Below are positions 24,270 through 26,231 of a stretch of 26,231 nucleotides of DNA, in pieces. Each line of letters opens with the position of its first letter. The first letter of the stretch is position 1. A model generated the notes under the pieces. The model saw only the letters and a program-made list of their open reading frames with translations. It did no database searches and was not told the origin of the DNA. A program made the translations under genes and the position numbers. Origin of the DNA: Sphingomonadaceae bacterium (GTDB taxonomy: Bacteria; Pseudomonadota; Alphaproteobacteria; Sphingomonadales; Sphingomonadaceae); the NCBI GenBank assembly GCA_016462305.1, contig JAEMTM010000009.1, positions 1 to 26,231 of the forward strand, in the 5' to 3' direction.

Positions 24270-24282
24270 GCTTGTTAGGCGA
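24262..24282. terminator. Hairpin across two convergent stop codons
   Basis: TCGCCT at 24262-24267 and AGGCGA at 24277-24282 form a perfect 6-bp stem with a 9-nt loop. The stem includes the first base of the ALDH TGA and the end of the convergent decarboxylase-family gene's TAA. There is no T-run on either side, so it may act as a bidirectional, Rho-assisted or weak terminator. Confidence 0.4.
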
Positions 24283-25078
24283 TGTTGTTGCGCCACAAGG
24301 TCGTTCCTGCTCTCCACGACACGCCGACCTCGTGCCAGTAGCCTGCGATCTTCTCCTGCGGAGCGATATCGAGCAGCTCCTCGACCGGTGAATCGAACAG
24401 GGTGAGATCGAAATCGCCCTTGAAGCACCGCCCTTTTTCGACATCGAAGCTCGCCATGGTGACGACCTCGTTCAAGCTATCGCTCCCATCGGTTTCTATC
24501 GCCGGCATCCAGCGGCTATGCGCCATTGGCAGGCTGTTGACAAAACCGGGGCTGTCGCAGGCTTCGGTGATCGTAAAATGCCCTTCGGCAAGACGCCGGT
24601 CAAACGCCGCCAGCGTGACCCCGAAGGTGCCGCCAGGCTCAAGCCTTGGCCCCGCCTTGCCAACCACCACCGGGCGGCTCATATGGATGCTGCCCAGCTT
24701 CTTGGGATAGCCCTGGTGCTGGCCGCGCAATATCGCGAACTCCTTATCCACCCAGATATAGATGCAGCGCGAATAATGTATGCCTTGAAATTTGCAGCGG
24801 ACGACAAAGAACATTTCCTTATACTGCACGCGAACGGGATCGAGGATATGGCCGGGTACTTCGCTGACGCTTTGCCAGTCGGCCCAGATTGCCGCGACCG
24901 CGCCGGGATCTTCGTCGGCAGGCTCGAAACCTTCGGGCAGCAGGGCCGCGACCTTCGCTGCATCGGTGCGATATTCGAGGGTGATGAGTTCACCCGAATA
25001 ATGCCACGGCACCGGCGGTACGATTGATGACTTGCCCGTCGGCGTACGTGGATAGAATAGGCCTTTGAGCGCTGACAT
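24275..25078 (-). CDS. Acetoacetate decarboxylase-family protein
   Basis: This 267-residue protein belongs to the acetoacetate decarboxylase (ADC) superfamily. The Schiff-base lysine region is present as QHQGYPKKLGSIH, with K126/K127 matching the catalytic lysine neighbourhood of ADC. An EYRTDAAKVAALLPEGFEP segment near residues 35-53 is typical of the family N-terminus. The ATG at 25078 is chosen because AGGAGG lies 6 nt upstream; the frame stays open beyond, through the operator-like dyad. It diverges from the FAH-family gene with a shared dyad at 25129 and is convergent with the ALDH gene. ADC-family members also act as hydratases, aldolase-dehydratases or decarboxylases on oxo-acids, so here it may act on a ring-cleavage product. 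That reaction is inferred only from context. Confidence 0.85.
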   Translation of the reverse strand: MSALKGLFYPRTPTGKSSIVPPVPWHYSGELITLEYRTDAAKVAALLPEGFEPADEDPGAVAAIWADWQSVSEVPGHILDPVRVQYKEMFFVVRCKFQGIHYSRCIYIWVDKEFAILRGQHQGYPKKLGSIHMSRPVVVGKAGPRLEPGGTFGVTLAAFDRRLAEGHFTITEACDSPGFVNSLPMAHSRWMPAIETDGSDSLNEVVTMASFDVEKGRCFKGDFDLTLFDSPVEELLDIAPQEKIAGYWHEVGVSWRAGTTLWRNNIA

Positions 25079-25128
25079 AACGAACCTCCTAGAAAGGGCT
25101 TCGCGTCTAAACCGAGCACCATCCTGCA

Positions 25129-25149
25129 ACTTGGCCAACTCGGCCAATC
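25129..25149. promoter_or_regulatory. Operator-like dyad ACTTGGCC-N5-GGCCAATC
   Basis: The left arm is perfect and the right arm matches 6 of 8, giving 14 of 16 against the dyad at 17211, with the same 5-nt spacer (AACTC). It is centred 61 nt upstream of both divergent starts, the decarboxylase-family gene (25078) and the FAH-family gene (25200), so one bound dimer could control both. Confidence 0.65.
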
Positions 25150-25199
25150 CCCTATGTTCCTCCGCATCCTAAGGCGGCCAGCAGCCAAGGGAGTTTAGC

Positions 25200-26093
25200 A
25201 TGACCACAGAATATCGCCGCATCCTGCTGGATGGTTATCCGATCCTGACGACCCGGGAGGGCGACAGGCTGGTCACGCGCGACGGCCGCAGCATCGGCGT
25301 CGACGAGGCGGTTCATTTGCCGCCCTGCAACCCAAGCAAGATCATCTGCGTCCATCTGAATTATCACAGCCGGGTCGACGAATTCATAACCAAGTTGCCC
25401 CCAGCGCCGACCTATTTCCACAAGCCAGTGACCGCGCTCAACACACATGGGGGTGACATCGTGCGGCCTGAACGGTGCAACTGGCTGAATTACGAAGGCG
25501 AGATTGCGATCATTATCGGCAAGACCTGCCGCAATGTTTCGCCCGCAGAGGCCGGGGACTATATTCTCGGCTATTCGGTAGCGAACGATTACGGCCTGCA
25601 CGATTTCCGCGATACCGACGCAGGATCGATGCTGCGCGTCAAGGGATCGGACACGCTATGCCCGATCGGCCCCGGCCTCGTCACCGGCTGGGATTTCCGG
25701 AACAAGCGGATCAAAACCTATGTCAATGGCGATCTGAAGCAGGACGACAACACCGACAATATGGAATGGGACATGCATTATCTGGTCGCCGACATCGCGC
25801 GCACCATCACGCTGGAACCCGGCGATGTCCTGCTGTCGGGTACGCCCGCGAACAGCCGCCCGGTTCAGCCCGGCGATATAGTCGAGGTCGACGTCGAAGG
25901 GCTGGGCAAATTGTCCAACCGGATCGTCCATGGCCCGACACCCATCCGAGCCGATTGTGGCGCGCAGCCGACTGAATCCGAGGAAGTCATTTCGACCGCG
26001 ATGGGAGGCGACTGGGCATTTCGCGGCAAACGCGCCGCCGGCGGCCAAGGCGCGCAATTTTACGAATCAAAGGTCGACGAAGAACAGCATTGA
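25200..26093 (+). CDS. Fumarylacetoacetate hydrolase-family enzyme, HpaG-like
   Basis: This 297-residue FAH-fold enzyme shows the metal-binding residues E99 and E101 in NYEGEIAIIIG and D130 in VANDYGLHDF. MLRVKGSDTLCPIGPGL and the late DVLLSGTPANSRPVQPGD are characteristic of 2-hydroxyhepta-2,4-diene-1,7-dioate isomerase / 5-oxopent-3-ene-1,2,5-tricarboxylate decarboxylase (HpaG) and related enzymes. These follow HpaD and HpaE in homoprotocatechuate degradation. Compared with the basic FAH domain it has an N-terminal leader of about 45 residues and a C-terminal tail of about 35. An AAGGGAG site about 7 nt before the ATG supports the start. It diverges from the ADC-family gene and shares the dyad at 25129. 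It could alternatively be another FAH-family hydrolase or acylpyruvase, but neighbours favour HpaG-like activity. Confidence 0.9.
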   Translation: MTTEYRRILLDGYPILTTREGDRLVTRDGRSIGVDEAVHLPPCNPSKIICVHLNYHSRVDEFITKLPPAPTYFHKPVTALNTHGGDIVRPERCNWLNYEGEIAIIIGKTCRNVSPAEAGDYILGYSVANDYGLHDFRDTDAGSMLRVKGSDTLCPIGPGLVTGWDFRNKRIKTYVNGDLKQDDNTDNMEWDMHYLVADIARTITLEPGDVLLSGTPANSRPVQPGDIVEVDVEGLGKLSNRIVHGPTPIRADCGAQPTESEEVISTAMGGDWAFRGKRAAGGQGAQFYESKVDEEQH

Positions 26094-26231
26094 TGGCCGG
26101 TTGCGAGCAATTCTAAAACGGCGGCAAATGGTTCGCACCGCTGGCAGATGACGCGCGGCAAAGGCGGACGCAGCCCGACGCTATTTCGGGGATGAGGCAC
26201 CTGTTAGCGGAATTCCCAAGATGCAGAAGAG
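26094..26231. other. Sequence after the FAH-family gene, no feature seen
   Basis: These last 138 nt contain no gene that I can support, no clear terminator hairpin and no copy of the dyad. An ATG at 26221 might begin a gene that continues past the window, but it has no convincing ribosome binding site. Confidence 0.4.

Noticed and set aside
25079..25147. N-terminal extension of the ADC-family protein to 25147
   Set aside because: An AGGAGG site points to the ATG at 25078, and the extension overlaps the regulatory dyad at 25129.

Overview
The window looks like a catabolic accessory region from a sphingomonad-type alphaproteobacterium. The basis is inference from content: two large TonB-dependent receptors with Ala-Phe-Ala-Gln signal cleavage sites, a moderately high GC content, AraC-type regulators with an N-terminal ligand domain, and a short GTCATCCTGAAC-type intergenic palindrome of the kind common in that group. 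No rRNA, tRNA, integrase, transposase or CRISPR was seen. I recognise 18 genes, plus one 58-residue ORF supported by overlapping start and stop codons and one doubtful remnant.

Layout. Bases 1-335 are non-coding and carry palindromic repeats. Bases 336-4382 (minus strand) form a tight operon: periplasmic YtcJ-type amidohydrolase, HDAC-like deacetylase, and FAD-dependent ferredoxin reductase. An AraC regulator (4498-5595) diverges from it. Bases 5789-11856 (minus) hold TonB receptor, second amidohydrolase, and PQQ-dependent lipoprotein dehydrogenase. Bases 12047-17177 (minus) hold MFS transporter, 58-aa ORF, class III aminotransferase and a second TonB receptor. A second AraC regulator (17355) followed by a class I glutamine amidotransferase diverges from the MFS gene. 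Then come an HpaD-like LigB-family extradiol dioxygenase (minus), a divergent operon of cytochrome P450, glutamine-synthetase-like ligase and HpaE-like aldehyde dehydrogenase, an acetoacetate-decarboxylase-family enzyme (minus) and a divergent HpaG-like fumarylacetoacetase-family enzyme.

How it may work (inference). The ring-cleavage dioxygenase, semialdehyde dehydrogenase and FAH-family enzyme match three steps of the homoprotocatechuate meta-cleavage pathway. The GS-like ligase plus the class I glutaminase-type hydrolase match the gamma-glutamylation logic known from aniline (TdnQ/TdnT), isopropylamine (IpuC) and putrescine (PuuA/PuuD) catabolism. A P450 sits where aniline clusters have a Rieske dioxygenase, and a matching ferredoxin reductase is in the window, although no ferredoxin is. 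With two exported amidohydrolases and a deacetylase, the region may take up an N-acylated aromatic or arylalkyl amine, release the amine, gamma-glutamylate it, oxidise it and cleave the ring. The substrate is not known from sequence.

Regulation. A 21-bp dyad, ACTTGGCC-N5-GGCCAAGT, is present in near-perfect form in the intergenic regions at 17211, 20140 and 25129. Weaker versions lie at 4444 and 14521. It ties the scattered divergent transcription units into one candidate regulon, most simply under the AraC regulator at 17355, whose own promoter region contains the perfect copy.
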